From Streptomyces sp. CA-210063 (GTDB lineage: Bacteria > Actinomycetota > Actinomycetes > Streptomycetales > Streptomycetaceae), in contig NZ_CP102512.1 in the NCBI RefSeq assembly GCF_024612015.1, forward strand, positions 4,898,001 through 4,962,000: a stretch of DNA of 64,000 nt, written 5' to 3'. The notes under the pieces were generated by a model that had not been told where the DNA came from, searched no databases, and saw only the letters and a program-made list of their open reading frames with translations. This document shows, in pieces, positions 55,289 through 63,788 of this stretch (positions are counted from its first letter, which is position 1; each line of letters opens with the position of its first letter). The position numbers were made by a program, and so were the translations under genes.

Positions 55289-55609
55289 TCAGCTGTCGTG
55301 CGACAGCAGAACGATCAGCGATGTCCGACGCACTTCCGTGGCGGCGGTGCTCATGCGCTCACCGTTTGCCCGTGGGGCCAGCCCCGGCAATGTGGGGCAG
55401 CTGCATGCGATAGCCCAAAAAACAGGCAAGCCCGCGCCATGAGCCTTGTCGACGGCCTTCGCCACCTGGACGTCTAGCAGGGCCACGCTGCCAGAGACCA
55501 CCACGACCACCGTCCCGGTACGGACGGCTGTCTGCTTGACCACGCTGCTGCGTCCGCCGACGGTGAAGGTGAGCAGCTGGCTCCACTTCTCCTCGTCGGC
55601 ACCGTTCAC
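55289..55609 (-). CDS. Hypothetical protein (106 aa)
   Basis: GTG at 55609. It lies 20 bases downstream of the DUF397 gene on the same strand, which supports a shared transcript. The product contains TVVVVVSGSVALLDVQVAKA, a hydrophobic strand-helix pattern, and ends IVLLSHDS. No motif is recognised. The start is uncertain because no clear ribosome-binding site is visible. The gap from 55084 to 55288 holds nothing I can support. Confidence 0.45.
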   Translation of the reverse strand: MNGADEEKWSQLLTFTVGGRSSVVKQTAVRTGTVVVVVSGSVALLDVQVAKAVDKAHGAGLPVFWAIACSCPTLPGLAPRANGERMSTAATEVRRTSLIVLLSHDS

Positions 55610-55629
55610 AGGGCCCTACGCGAACGCCA

Positions 55630-55809
55630 TCAGTGCTGTCTCCGCCTGGTGTGCTCCACGAAAGCCGTCCACGTGGCCCGTTGGACTTCGATCGTTCCCC
55701 GGCCGCGTGCCTTGGTGTCCCGAACCATCACCGTGGTCAGGTCGTTGTCTGCTACTTCGATGCAGTTCTGCGTTTCCGTGTAGGAGCTGGTTCGCCAGTT
55801 CGGGGTCAT
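55630..55809 (-). CDS. DUF397 domain protein
   Basis: ATG at 55809, 20 bases after the XRE/DUF5753 gene. The 59-aa product has the family pattern PNWRTSSYTETQNCIEVADN, VMVRDTKARGRGTIEVQ and WTAFVEHTR. It is paired with the XRE regulator upstream, like the pair at 10028-11123. Confidence 0.87.
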   Translation of the reverse strand: MTPNWRTSSYTETQNCIEVADNDLTTVMVRDTKARGRGTIEVQRATWTAFVEHTRRRQH

Positions 55810-55829
55810 CGGCTGCACGGTGCGCTCTC

Positions 55830-56684
55830 CTAGTCGTTCGGGATTTGGTCGTAGTGCTGGATCGCCGTGGAGATGAGGTCTCGGACGGCGGTGCCATAGA
55901 CCGCTGACTGCTTCAGGAGGGCGAACGCCTTGGTGTACAGCTCGATTTCGCGGGGCTGGGAGACGGAGAACTCCGCCGAGTAAGTCTCGACGAGGACGAG
56001 TCGGCTGTCGAACATCGAGAACGCGTTGCCCGGCCAGATGAGGGTCGGGGCGGACTTGGGGACGATGCCCAGGCTGAGGCGGGGAAGGCGCATCACCGCC
56101 AGGAGGCGGTCGAGCTGGCCCTTCATCACTTCTGGGCCGCCGAAGTTGGTGTAGAGGGCCTGTTCGCCGAGGAGGACGTTGAAGATGCGCTCGCCCTGGT
56201 ACAGGTACTGCTGGCGTTCGAGGCGCTTGGCCACGGCCGCTTCGGTGTCGTTGGGTATCTCGTAGTAGCTGACGCCCTGTTGGAAGACCTCGGCGGCGTA
56301 GTCCGCGGTCTGGAGGGTTCCCCAGATGAGTGTGGGGTGCCAGATGCGGAAGAGCTTGGTCTTGGCGTACACCGGGATGGCTTGGCGCTGTCGTTTCTCG
56401 ACGCCGGTCTGGAGTTGTCGGCGCCATTCGAGCCACAGTTCGTCGACGTGGCGGACGATCGCGACCAGGTCGCCGAGTTGGTCGCCCTGCCCTGTCGTCT
56501 CGCACCAGACTCGGATGTCGTCCTCGCTGGGGCGCTGCTTGCCGTTCTCGATGCGGGAGACCTTCGACTCCTGCCACGTGGTGGCGCGCGCGAATGCCCG
56601 GCCGCTGGCGAATCCGGCGTCCTTGCGGAAGCCGCGCAGCCGGGCACCGAGCGCTTGCAGTGCCTCTTGTACTTGGGTGCTCAC
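55830..56684 (-). CDS. XRE-family HTH regulator with DUF5753 domain
   Basis: The 284-aa product begins with an HTH (ALGARLRGFRKDAGFASGRA, QESKVSRIENGKQRPSEDDI). The DUF5753 domain follows (FRIWHPTLIWGTLQTADYAA, LLAVMRLPRLSLGIVPKSA, FSMFDSRLVLVETYSAEF). It is followed by its DUF397 partner and preceded by a DUF6879-type gene with 7 bases between them. In Streptomyces, this combination often lies next to lanthipeptide or other secondary metabolic clusters. It may regulate the divergent FxLD cluster at 57791 onward. Confidence 0.88.
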   Translation of the reverse strand: MSTQVQEALQALGARLRGFRKDAGFASGRAFARATTWQESKVSRIENGKQRPSEDDIRVWCETTGQGDQLGDLVAIVRHVDELWLEWRRQLQTGVEKRQRQAIPVYAKTKLFRIWHPTLIWGTLQTADYAAEVFQQGVSYYEIPNDTEAAVAKRLERQQYLYQGERIFNVLLGEQALYTNFGGPEVMKGQLDRLLAVMRLPRLSLGIVPKSAPTLIWPGNAFSMFDSRLVLVETYSAEFSVSQPREIELYTKAFALLKQSAVYGTAVRDLISTAIQHYDQIPND

Positions 56685-56691
56685 TGGTCGG

Positions 56692-57216
56692 TCAGGGCTT
56701 GTACTCGGGGTGCGGGGTGGCGGCGGACCACAGCAGGTCCCGTAGGCGTACGCACTCAGCCACGGTGTTCGGGTCCTCGATCAGTTCCGATCCGAGCACC
56801 CTGCCGTCGGGTGCGAAGTGGCCCACGGCGAGCAGGCGGTCGTCGTACAGCCACCAGTCGTTGCCTCCCACGGGGAAGGTGATGTTCTCCGGCAGGCGGT
56901 GCCGGGGCAGCCAGCGGATCTCCTCGCCGGCCTCCTCGTTCAGGGCGGTGGTGGCGTGCTCCCACTGGATGTAGGGGGTGTGCGGCTCTGTGACCACTCG
57001 GACGCGTCGGACGGTTTTCCCTTCACCCGTGACACGCCTGATGAGTCGCGTCCAGGGTTCCATGTAGGAGTAGTCGACGGTCTCGCCGCGGAGCCAGCTC
57101 GTGAACGGGCTGTCCTCGTCGGGGACGGAGTAGTCGTCCCTCAGCTCCAGATGGAATGCGTCCTGCGCGAAGCTCTCAAAGAGCTGGTTGCGCTCGGCGC
57201 TGGAGATCAGCTCCAC
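56692..57216 (-). CDS. DUF6879-type protein
   Basis: ATG at 57216 lies inside the upstream gene, a 41-base overlap. The 174-aa product has LFESFAQDAFHLELRDDYSV, WTRLIRRVTGEGKTVRRVRV, TPYIQWEHATTALNEEAGEE and DWWLYDDRLLAVGHFAPDG. These are features of a protein family common beside DUF397/XRE pairs in Streptomyces; I recall it as DUF6879. The biochemical role is not known. Confidence 0.75.
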   Translation of the reverse strand: MELISSAERNQLFESFAQDAFHLELRDDYSVPDEDSPFTSWLRGETVDYSYMEPWTRLIRRVTGEGKTVRRVRVVTEPHTPYIQWEHATTALNEEAGEEIRWLPRHRLPENITFPVGGNDWWLYDDRLLAVGHFAPDGRVLGSELIEDPNTVAECVRLRDLLWSAATPHPEYKP

Positions 57217-57595
57217 GCGGTTCCTCCAGTAGGGCGGTGATCGCGGCCTTGGGGACCTCGACCACGGTCTCGTAGTCCGGAATCTCCATCTGGGCCAGCG
57301 CTTCGGGGTCGGTCACCTCGCGGCCCTGGACGACGAACGTACCGCTCGGCGTCAGGATCATGATCGGATCCTCGACACGCCTGATCTCCCCGACCGCCAG
57401 GCCGTCCTTTGTGAGGTGCTCGAACAGCTCTGTGGGCACCTCCACCGCTGTCTCCCCCTCCGGGATCTCAAGCTGCATCAGCAGGTCGTTCGCGAAGATC
57501 TTCCAGCCCTGGACGAGGTAGGTGTCCCGGTCTGTGGCGTACAGGGTCGGGCAGTCGCCGACCGTGGAGTTCTTACCAAGGAACCGTAGCTTCAT
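57176..57595 (-). CDS. Hypothetical protein, repeat-like beta domains (139 aa)
   Basis: ATG at 57595 with AGGAGAACCACC upstream. The protein contains two similar halves: TYLVQGWKIFANDLLMQLEI with PEGETAVEVP, and TFVVQGREVTDPEALAQMEI with PDYETVVEVP. This indicates an internal duplication of about 65 residues. No catalytic motif is visible. It is the first gene of a minus-strand operon (this gene, DUF6879, XRE, DUF397, 55289) and is divergent from the lanthipeptide cluster. Confidence 0.7.
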   Translation of the reverse strand: MKLRFLGKNSTVGDCPTLYATDRDTYLVQGWKIFANDLLMQLEIPEGETAVEVPTELFEHLTKDGLAVGEIRRVEDPIMILTPSGTFVVQGREVTDPEALAQMEIPDYETVVEVPKAAITALLEEPRGADLQRRAQPAL

Positions 57596-57790
57596 GGTGG
57601 TTCTCCTGTCTGCTGCCTTGCTTGGGATTGCGCGACATGACGATGGTCGATGGGCTGTTGTGGGCCGTCAATCGGATTGCTGCAAACTCGCGCAATCTGC
57701 TTGGGACTTGGGTGACGGCCGCTCTACGTTCGTCTCCGAACCCGAGCAACCGAGGCAGCCGCCGCACGTTGCGGTACCGAGGGGAGATGC

Positions 57791-58162
57791 GTGGTGACCA
57801 CCGTGACGGACAGACGCAAGGCTCCAGCCGTCGACAACCAGCCCATCGACACGGAGCTGATCGCGGACAGCACCGACGCCGCCCTGAGGATGAAGCTGGG
57901 CACCTCCACCCGAGAAAGCATCGACATCAGGACCACGGCCGTCATCGAGCAGCTGAACCGGCTTCTCGGCATGGACCTGGGCGCGGACGAGGACCCCGAC
58001 ATCAGGCATCTGGTCAGACGGGCGAACAAGCTGCTGGATCTGTCAGAGCGTCCTACGAAGGAGACACCGGCCTTCAGCGCCTTCTTCTACATGCGCGACG
58101 TCGCCAGTCTCACCCGCCGACTGCTGTGGGTCTGCCCGGAGGCAGGCGGCCATGCGCCCTGA
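57791..58162 (+). CDS. DUF6415-type protein at the head of the FxLD cluster
   Basis: GTG at 57791 with GAGGGGAG upstream. The 123-aa product has TAVIEQLNRLLGMDLGADED, IRHLVRRANKLLDLSERPTK and AFSAFFYMRDVASLTRRLLW. I recall this pattern from Streptomyces proteins labelled DUF6415, often near natural-product genes. The function is unknown. It heads the plus-strand genes leading into the lanthipeptide cluster, with a 195-base divergent promoter region upstream. Confidence 0.65.
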   Translation: MVTTVTDRRKAPAVDNQPIDTELIADSTDAALRMKLGTSTRESIDIRTTAVIEQLNRLLGMDLGADEDPDIRHLVRRANKLLDLSERPTKETPAFSAFFYMRDVASLTRRLLWVCPEAGGHAP

Positions 58163-58553
58163 TCACCCCGTGCTCCTTCATGTCTCTCCCACGCCGGCAC
58201 GCGCCGTCTGCGGGCCTGAGTCCGGGTTCTGGTGCGAGTGGCGTCATACGGATGGGCGGCGCATCAGCTGTGCTGCACAGCCGACCGCCGCTTCGGCTGT
58301 CCGATGGGCACGCATTCAAGTCCGCGTCATCGCCTCGGCCGCCGAGCCGGCCTTCATCGACCTTCTCGTGGACCGACGTGCCCAGAGCTGGCGGGACGCC
58401 GTCTCAGCTCTTCAACAAGGTGTGGATTTCACGCTGCCGCTCGCAGCGGGGTCGTGCTCCTTCGTGTGGCATGCGCGCCCCGTCGCCTTTCTGCCCCTCG
58501 TCGGCGGTAACCCGATGCCCCATCTCCCGGGAGGAGGCCCGCCATGGGAGTGA
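58152..58553 (+). CDS. Hypothetical protein (133 aa)
   Basis: ATG at 58152 overlaps the preceding stop by 11 bases, consistent with coupling. The product contains three to four Cys, FWCEWRHTDGRRISCAAQP and ARIQVRVIASAAEPAFIDLL, and no recognised domain. It is probably cotranscribed with the DUF6415-type gene. Confidence 0.5.
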   Translation: MRPDHPVLLHVSPTPARAVCGPESGFWCEWRHTDGRRISCAAQPTAASAVRWARIQVRVIASAAEPAFIDLLVDRRAQSWRDAVSALQQGVDFTLPLAAGSCSFVWHARPVAFLPLVGGNPMPHLPGGGPPWE

Positions 58554-58566
58554 GGCCAGGAGAGTT

Positions 58567-58836
58567 GTGGAGCCGTTTCGACTGGCGACCGGCAACTGCT
58601 TCAGGTGCGAGCAGACGAACGTCCCCGTGGCCGAGGTCGGCGAGATCGCGATGGCAGGCACGGCTTTTCCCCTCTGCGCCTGCCAGCGATGCGTCTTCAG
58701 GCTCGAACAGCTCCACTGGACGATGAGCGAGCGCGCCGCCCGCCTGCGGAATGCCCCGGCTCCCGGACAGCCCACTCCCCTCGGCCAGTGGCCCACCAAA
58801 GCGCCACTCAACAGACCGCCCGCCCACGTCGCGTAG
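58567..58836 (+). CDS. Small zinc-ribbon-like protein (89 aa)
   Basis: GTG at 58567 follows CAGGAGAGTT. The product reads TGNCFRCEQTNVPVAEVGEI then FPLCACQRCVFRLEQLHWTM, giving two Cys pairs (CFRC and CACQRC) likely to bind zinc. The C-terminus is Pro-rich. Context places it in the lanthipeptide locus. The function is unknown. Confidence 0.65.
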   Translation: MEPFRLATGNCFRCEQTNVPVAEVGEIAMAGTAFPLCACQRCVFRLEQLHWTMSERAARLRNAPAPGQPTPLGQWPTKAPLNRPPAHVA

Positions 58837-58963
58837 GAGAACGGCCGCGTCCTGGGCGGGCCTTCAACCCCGCTCCCGCTGTTCGAGCTGGAGGTATCCC
58901 CGACCTCAGAAGGACAGGTCACAGCGGGAGCGGGTCGCACCGCCACAAGAAGAGAGAGCCGCC

Positions 58964-59134
58964 TTGGCAACCGAGGAACCAGACGACGACACGTTGTTCG
59001 ACCTGATCGGCGCCGTCGGCGCCGGAATCAATGCCAGTAAGGACGAGGGCCTTCCCCTTGACGTGCGCGAACTCGCCGCTGACCTGGCCGACAACACCGC
59101 GGACAGGCTGGCCCAGTTCAAGAAGACGACGTAG
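58964..59134 (+). CDS. Small acidic helical protein (56 aa)
   Basis: TTG at 58964, 20 bases before the methyltransferase gene. The product reads ATEEPDDDTLFDLIGAVGAG and LPLDVRELAADLADNTADRL. It is amphipathic and acidic and has no Cys. It precedes the methyltransferase directly and may be an accessory protein of the FxLD cluster. It is unlikely to be a lanthipeptide precursor because it lacks Cys. Confidence 0.55.
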   Translation: MATEEPDDDTLFDLIGAVGAGINASKDEGLPLDVRELAADLADNTADRLAQFKKTT

Positions 59135-59154
59135 TGCCGAGAAGGAGAATGCTT

Positions 59155-60402
59155 GTGAATGACACTCCCGCCCCAACGTCCGAGAAGCACAACGCCCCCG
59201 CATCCGAACAGCAGATGCGTGGTGCCATGGTGGAGCGGCTGATCGAACTGGGGGCCGCGCGCAGTGGCCGCGTCGTGGCCGCGTTCCGTTCGGTACCCCG
59301 GCACCTGGCCACCCCCGAAGTGGACATGGCCAAGACCTACGAGGCCGAGTTCGCCCCGGTCACGAAGACGGATGCGACGGGCGTGAACATCAGCTCGGTG
59401 TCCGCCCCGCGCATCCAGGCCATGCAGATCGAGCAGGCGGACATCCAGCCGGGGATGAACGTCCTGGAGATCGGCTCCGGTGGGGTGAACGCGGCCTACC
59501 TCGCCGAGATGGTGGGCGAGCGGGGCCACGTCGTCACGATGGACATCGACCACGACGTCACCCAGCGTGCGAAGGACTTCCTCAAGGCGACCGACTACGA
59601 CCGGATCGTCACGGTGATCACAGCCGACGGCGAGCACGGCGTGCCCGGCCACGCGCCGTACGACCGCATCGTCGTCACCGTGCAGGCCGCCGACATCCCG
59701 CCCGCCTGGGTCCACCAGCTGAAGGAGGGTGGTCGGCTCGTGGTGCCGCTGCGGATGCGTGGCATGACCCGCACGGTGGCGTTCGTCCGCGACAGGGAGC
59801 GGCTCGTCAGTGACGGGTTCGAGCTGTGCGGGTTCGTGCCGATGCAGGGCGTCGGGGAGAACCGCGTGCGCCTGGTATTGCTCCACGACGTGGAAGGGGA
59901 GGAGATCGCCCTCCGCCTGGACGGCCATCCCGAGCCAGACGCCGAGGCCCTGCGTGTGGCTCTGGGCATGCCCCGTGTCGAGGCGTGGTCGGGCGTCACC
60001 GTGGCCGGCGACGAGTCCGTCGAGCACCTGGACCTGTGGCTGACGACCGCCCTCGACAATCTCCCCTTGATGGCTGCCAAGGTCGGCGCACGGAAGCGTG
60101 GTCTGGTCGCCTCCGCGTCGCCGATCGGCGTCCCCACGCTGGTGGACGGTGACAGCTTCGCCTACCGCACCGCGCGCCCCACCGACGAACCCGACCGGTA
60201 CGAGCTCGGGGCGATCGGCCACGGGCCGCAGGGACAGAAGGTCGCGGACCGCCTGGCGGAGGGGATCCAGGTCTGGCACAGCGACCACCGGGCCCACCGT
60301 GCGTACATCGAGGTCCACCCGGCAGGTACGCCGGACGACCGGCTTCCCGCGGGCCGTCTCGTCGACCGGCCCCACACGCGGGTCACGATCACCTGGCCGT
60401 GA
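59155..60402 (+). CDS. PIMT-like methyltransferase of the FxLD lanthipeptide type
   Basis: GTG at 59155 is chosen because AAGGAG lies 8 bases upstream; ATG 59149 is too close to it. The 415-aa product has the protein-L-isoaspartate O-methyltransferase fold: SVPRHLATPEVDMAKTYEAE, SSVSAPRIQAMQIEQADIQP, SAM-binding VLEIGSGGVNAAYLAEM and VVTVQAADIPPAWVHQLKEG. A C-terminal extension of about 190 residues is typical of FxLD-system enzymes. Members of this group methylate an Asp in the cyclised precursor and lead to aspartimide or isoaspartate. It lies 70 bases upstream of the precursor gene. Confidence 0.87.
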   Translation: MNDTPAPTSEKHNAPASEQQMRGAMVERLIELGAARSGRVVAAFRSVPRHLATPEVDMAKTYEAEFAPVTKTDATGVNISSVSAPRIQAMQIEQADIQPGMNVLEIGSGGVNAAYLAEMVGERGHVVTMDIDHDVTQRAKDFLKATDYDRIVTVITADGEHGVPGHAPYDRIVVTVQAADIPPAWVHQLKEGGRLVVPLRMRGMTRTVAFVRDRERLVSDGFELCGFVPMQGVGENRVRLVLLHDVEGEEIALRLDGHPEPDAEALRVALGMPRVEAWSGVTVAGDESVEHLDLWLTTALDNLPLMAAKVGARKRGLVASASPIGVPTLVDGDSFAYRTARPTDEPDRYELGAIGHGPQGQKVADRLAEGIQVWHSDHRAHRAYIEVHPAGTPDDRLPAGRLVDRPHTRVTITWP

Positions 60403-60472
60403 CGCCGTCGGCGGCGCCACGGTCAGGCCGGCACAGCACATCCCACCCGCCTTTTCCCGTGAGGAGTACGTG

Positions 60473-60667
60473 ATGGCACAGCAGAACCCCACGACAACGC
60501 TGAAGGCCGCGACCGACTACAGCACCAACACCGGGTCGGACTTCGACCTCAACATCGAGACCCTCGCCTCCGCCCCGGTCATAGGCTCACTGCTGAACGA
60601 CACCAGCGACAACTGCACCTCCACCTGCCAGTCCGCCTGCACCAACAGCACCTGCATCGGCGGCTGA
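60473..60667 (+). CDS. FxLD-family lanthipeptide precursor
   Basis: ATG at 60473 with GAGGAG upstream. The 64-residue peptide has a leader with FDLNI at residues 24-28 and a Cys-rich end with Cys48, 52, 56 and 61 plus several Ser/Thr. The usual FxLD motif is F-x-L-D; here the last position is Asn27. Asp43 and Asp46 in LNDTSDNC are candidate methyltransferase targets. Thioether rings would be formed by the LanB and LanC encoded downstream. The product would be a class I lanthipeptide. Confidence 0.88.
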   Translation: MAQQNPTTTLKAATDYSTNTGSDFDLNIETLASAPVIGSLLNDTSDNCTSTCQSACTNSTCIGG

Positions 60668-60740
60668 CCCCACCGCGGGCCGGGCGGAACCTGACCCGCC
60701 CGGCCCCGCGCACCGCCGTGACGAAGAAGGAGGCACAGCG

Positions 60741-63700
60741 ATGTACCACGCATTCGACGCGAGCATGATCCGCACATCAGTCTTCCCGCTGGCCGCGACG
60801 CTTCCTCCTTGGCCCGACTTGGATGGCGAAACCCCCGCCGACGTCGAGCGCTGGCGCGACTGGATCGCCCAGGTCTGGTCGGACGACACCCGGGCTGCCG
60901 CAATCGAGTTCGCCGCGCCGCTACTCGCCGCCGCAATCCGCGACGTCCTCGACGGAAAGCGGCAACGGCCGCGCCCCGTCCGGCGCACCGCGGCCTCGCT
61001 CGCCCGCTACCTGCTGCGCATGCAGCACCGCGCCACACCGTTCGGGCTGTTCGCCGGCCCCGCCCCCGTGAGCATCGGCGGCACCGCTCGGGTGAAATGG
61101 GGGAAGGAGCACCGTGCTTTCGCCCGGGCCGATGCCGAGTGGTTGAACGCCGCCATCACCGCCCTGGAAGGCAACCGGGAGGTGCTGCGGCGCCTGCCGG
61201 CGATGGCAGATCCGACCTGCACGGTACGAGGCACTCGGGTGGCAGTACCGCACCAGTCCTGCACGAATGGCCCCACCGACACCACGTTGCGACGAACCCG
61301 AGCTGTGGAAGCGGTGCTGACCTTGGCCCGTACGCCGATCATGGTCGGCGACCTCGTGGTCAAACTCCACGGCGACTACCCGGATACGCCGACCGCGGTG
61401 ATCGAGGACATGGTGTCCAGCCTCGTCGCCCATCGCGTCCTGCTGACGAGCCTCCACGCCCCCATGACGTGCGACGACGCGCTCGGACATCTCATCGCGC
61501 AGCTCGACGCCACGGGTGCCGCCGCCACATCAGGTGGGGCGGAGACAGCCGAGGAGCTGCGAAAGATCCACCAGCTCCTCACGCTGCACGACATCGCTGC
61601 CCAGGGTGAGCAGCAGGCCCTACGCGTCCAGGCGGCTGCTCGGATGAACACCCTCACCGACGCCACCACCCACACCCTGGTCGTCAATGTGCGCCCCGAC
61701 TGCGACATCGTCCTGCCGACAGCGGTCACATGCGAGGCGGAGCGTGCCCTGGAGGTCGTCTCCCGCATCTCGCCGTACCCGAACGGCTCTCCGGCGTGGC
61801 AGGACTACCGCGCACGGTTCCTGGAGCGCTACAGCATGGGCGCCATCGTCCCCCTGCGCGACCTCACCGACCCGGACACCGGCCTCGGCTTCCCCGTCGG
61901 CTACCGCGGCACGGTCCTGAAGCGGCCGGTGCTGGCCACGACCCGCCGCGACGACCACCTCCTCGCCCTCGCCCAGTCGGCGGCCCTCAACGATCGGCGC
62001 GAAGTCGTCCTCACCGAGGAGGACATCGAGGCCATGTCACTCGGGGAACCCACTCAGGCGCCCGCTCACGTCGAACTGTGCTTCACCGTGCTGTCCCCCT
62101 CACTGGAGGACCTGGAGCACGGCCGGTTCGAACTGGTCACCGCCGGTCTGTCCCTCGCGGCCGGCACCACGACGGGCCGTTTCCTGACGATGCTGGACCA
62201 GTCGGACCGCGAGCGGATGACCGCCGAGTACGCCGCCCTGCCAACGCTGGCCGCAGGAGCCGTACGCGGGCAGGTGTCCAGCCCACCCCTGCGCATCCCG
62301 ACCCGCAACGTCGGCCGCGCCCCATCCGTCGTCCCGCACGTCCTCTCGGTCAGCGAGCACAACCCGGACGCCACCCTCGACCTGGACGACCTCGGCGTCG
62401 TCGCCGACTCCCGACGCCTCTACCTGCTCTCCCTCTCCACCGGACAGCTCATCGAGCCCTCGGTCATGAACGCCGTGGAACTCAGCAGCGCCACCCACCC
62501 CCTCGTCCGCTTCGTCACTGAACTGCACCGCTCCCACACCGCCATCCTCACCCCCTTCGCCTGGGGCGCGGCGGCCCGGCTGCCGTTTCTGCCCGAAGTC
62601 CGCGTCGGCCGCACCATCCTGTCCGCCGCCTGCTGGCGGCTGAACGCACACGACCTCTCCGGCGACAGTCGCGACTGGACGTTCCGTTTCACCGACTGGC
62701 GCATCCGCTACGGCGTGCCCCGCACCGTGTACGTCGGCGGCAACGACCAACGGCTCCGCCTCGACCTCGACATCAGCGCCCACCGCCAACTCCTGCGCGC
62801 CGAACTGAACCGCCACGGAACGGTGACCCTGCACGAAGCGCCCGACGAGGCGGCGTTCGGCTGGGTTGGCCACGCCCACGAAATCACCGCGTCCTTCGCT
62901 TCCGACCAACCGCCTTCCCTCGCGCCGATCAACCGCACGGCAACCGTCGTCCGCCACGACTCCAGCCGCCTGCCCGGCGCCGGCGAGTGGGCCTACCTGA
63001 AGCTGTACGGCAACGCCGACCGGGCACCCGAACTGCTGACCGCGCACCTCCCGAGCCTTCTCCACGGCTGGGACGCCGACGCACCGACGTGGTGGTTCAC
63101 CCGCTACAACGACCCTGACAGCCACCTCCGGCTGCGACTCCGCCTCCCGAACCCGAACACCTTCGGTGCGGTGGCGCAGCAAGTCGCCGCCTGGGCAGGT
63201 GAGCTGCGCACGGAGGGCCTGCTCCAACGTGTCCAGTGGGATACCGACGAGCCGGAGACCGGCCGCTACGGCACTGGCCCCGCCCTCACCGCAGCCGAAC
63301 AGGTCTTCGCCGCAGACTCCGCCGCCGCCCTCGCACAGATGGCTCTCCCCATCCCCGACAGCCTCCGGCCCGCCGTCACCGCCAGCAGCTTCGTCGACAT
63401 CGCCGACGCCTTCCTTGGCTCCCCAGCGGACGGACGGGCATGGCTTACGACGAACCTCCTGAAGAACGACGGCGAAGCCACCACCCGCGACGTACTCTCC
63501 GCAGCCGTCCACCTCTCCGCCCCGGGTCCCGACCACGCGGCCCTGCAAGCCTTGCCCCACGGTGAGCACCTCGCCACGACGTGGGCCCTGCGCCGCACCG
63601 CCTTGACTGCCTACCGCCAGGCTCTCGAAGCGCACGGTGCCGACCCCGCCACGGTTCTGCCGTCCCTTCTGCACATGCACCACAACCGGGCCGCCGGCAT

Positions 63701-63788
63701 CGCCCCCGACAGCGAAGCCATCTGCCGCCGCCTGGCCCGCGCCGCCGCCCTTTCCTGGACCGCAAGAGAAGAAGGAGCCCTGCGGTGA
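60741..63788 (+). CDS. Class I lanthipeptide dehydratase (LanB, glutamyl-tRNA-dependent)
   Basis: ATG follows AAGGAGGCACAGCG. The 1015-aa product is a full-length LanB fusion. The N-terminal glutamylation domain has RYLLRMQHRATPFGLFAGPA and LVVNVRPDCDIVLPTAVTCE. The C-terminal SpaB-type elimination domain has WAYLKLYGNADRAPELLTAH and WWFTRYNDPDSHLRLRLRLP. It should glutamylate Ser/Thr of the precursor and eliminate to dehydroamino acids. Its stop overlaps the LanC start. Confidence 0.92.
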   Translation: MYHAFDASMIRTSVFPLAATLPPWPDLDGETPADVERWRDWIAQVWSDDTRAAAIEFAAPLLAAAIRDVLDGKRQRPRPVRRTAASLARYLLRMQHRATPFGLFAGPAPVSIGGTARVKWGKEHRAFARADAEWLNAAITALEGNREVLRRLPAMADPTCTVRGTRVAVPHQSCTNGPTDTTLRRTRAVEAVLTLARTPIMVGDLVVKLHGDYPDTPTAVIEDMVSSLVAHRVLLTSLHAPMTCDDALGHLIAQLDATGAAATSGGAETAEELRKIHQLLTLHDIAAQGEQQALRVQAAARMNTLTDATTHTLVVNVRPDCDIVLPTAVTCEAERALEVVSRISPYPNGSPAWQDYRARFLERYSMGAIVPLRDLTDPDTGLGFPVGYRGTVLKRPVLATTRRDDHLLALAQSAALNDRREVVLTEEDIEAMSLGEPTQAPAHVELCFTVLSPSLEDLEHGRFELVTAGLSLAAGTTTGRFLTMLDQSDRERMTAEYAALPTLAAGAVRGQVSSPPLRIPTRNVGRAPSVVPHVLSVSEHNPDATLDLDDLGVVADSRRLYLLSLSTGQLIEPSVMNAVELSSATHPLVRFVTELHRSHTAILTPFAWGAAARLPFLPEVRVGRTILSAACWRLNAHDLSGDSRDWTFRFTDWRIRYGVPRTVYVGGNDQRLRLDLDISAHRQLLRAELNRHGTVTLHEAPDEAAFGWVGHAHEITASFASDQPPSLAPINRTATVVRHDSSRLPGAGEWAYLKLYGNADRAPELLTAHLPSLLHGWDADAPTWWFTRYNDPDSHLRLRLRLPNPNTFGAVAQQVAAWAGELRTEGLLQRVQWDTDEPETGRYGTGPALTAAEQVFAADSAAALAQMALPIPDSLRPAVTASSFVDIADAFLGSPADGRAWLTTNLLKNDGEATTRDVLSAAVHLSAPGPDHAALQALPHGEHLATTWALRRTALTAYRQALEAHGADPATVLPSLLHMHHNRAAGIAPDSEAICRRLARAAALSWTAREEGALR

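Noticed and set aside
55177..55442. Two short plus-strand frames downstream of the ImmA/IrrE gene
   Set aside because: They are antisense to a candidate minus-strand gene, show no ribosome-binding site and have shadow-like Arg/Pro composition.
58232..59006. Alternative frames within the small lanthipeptide-locus genes
   Set aside because: The selected frames have ribosome-binding sites and zinc-type Cys pairs, while the alternatives are Arg/Pro-rich shadows.
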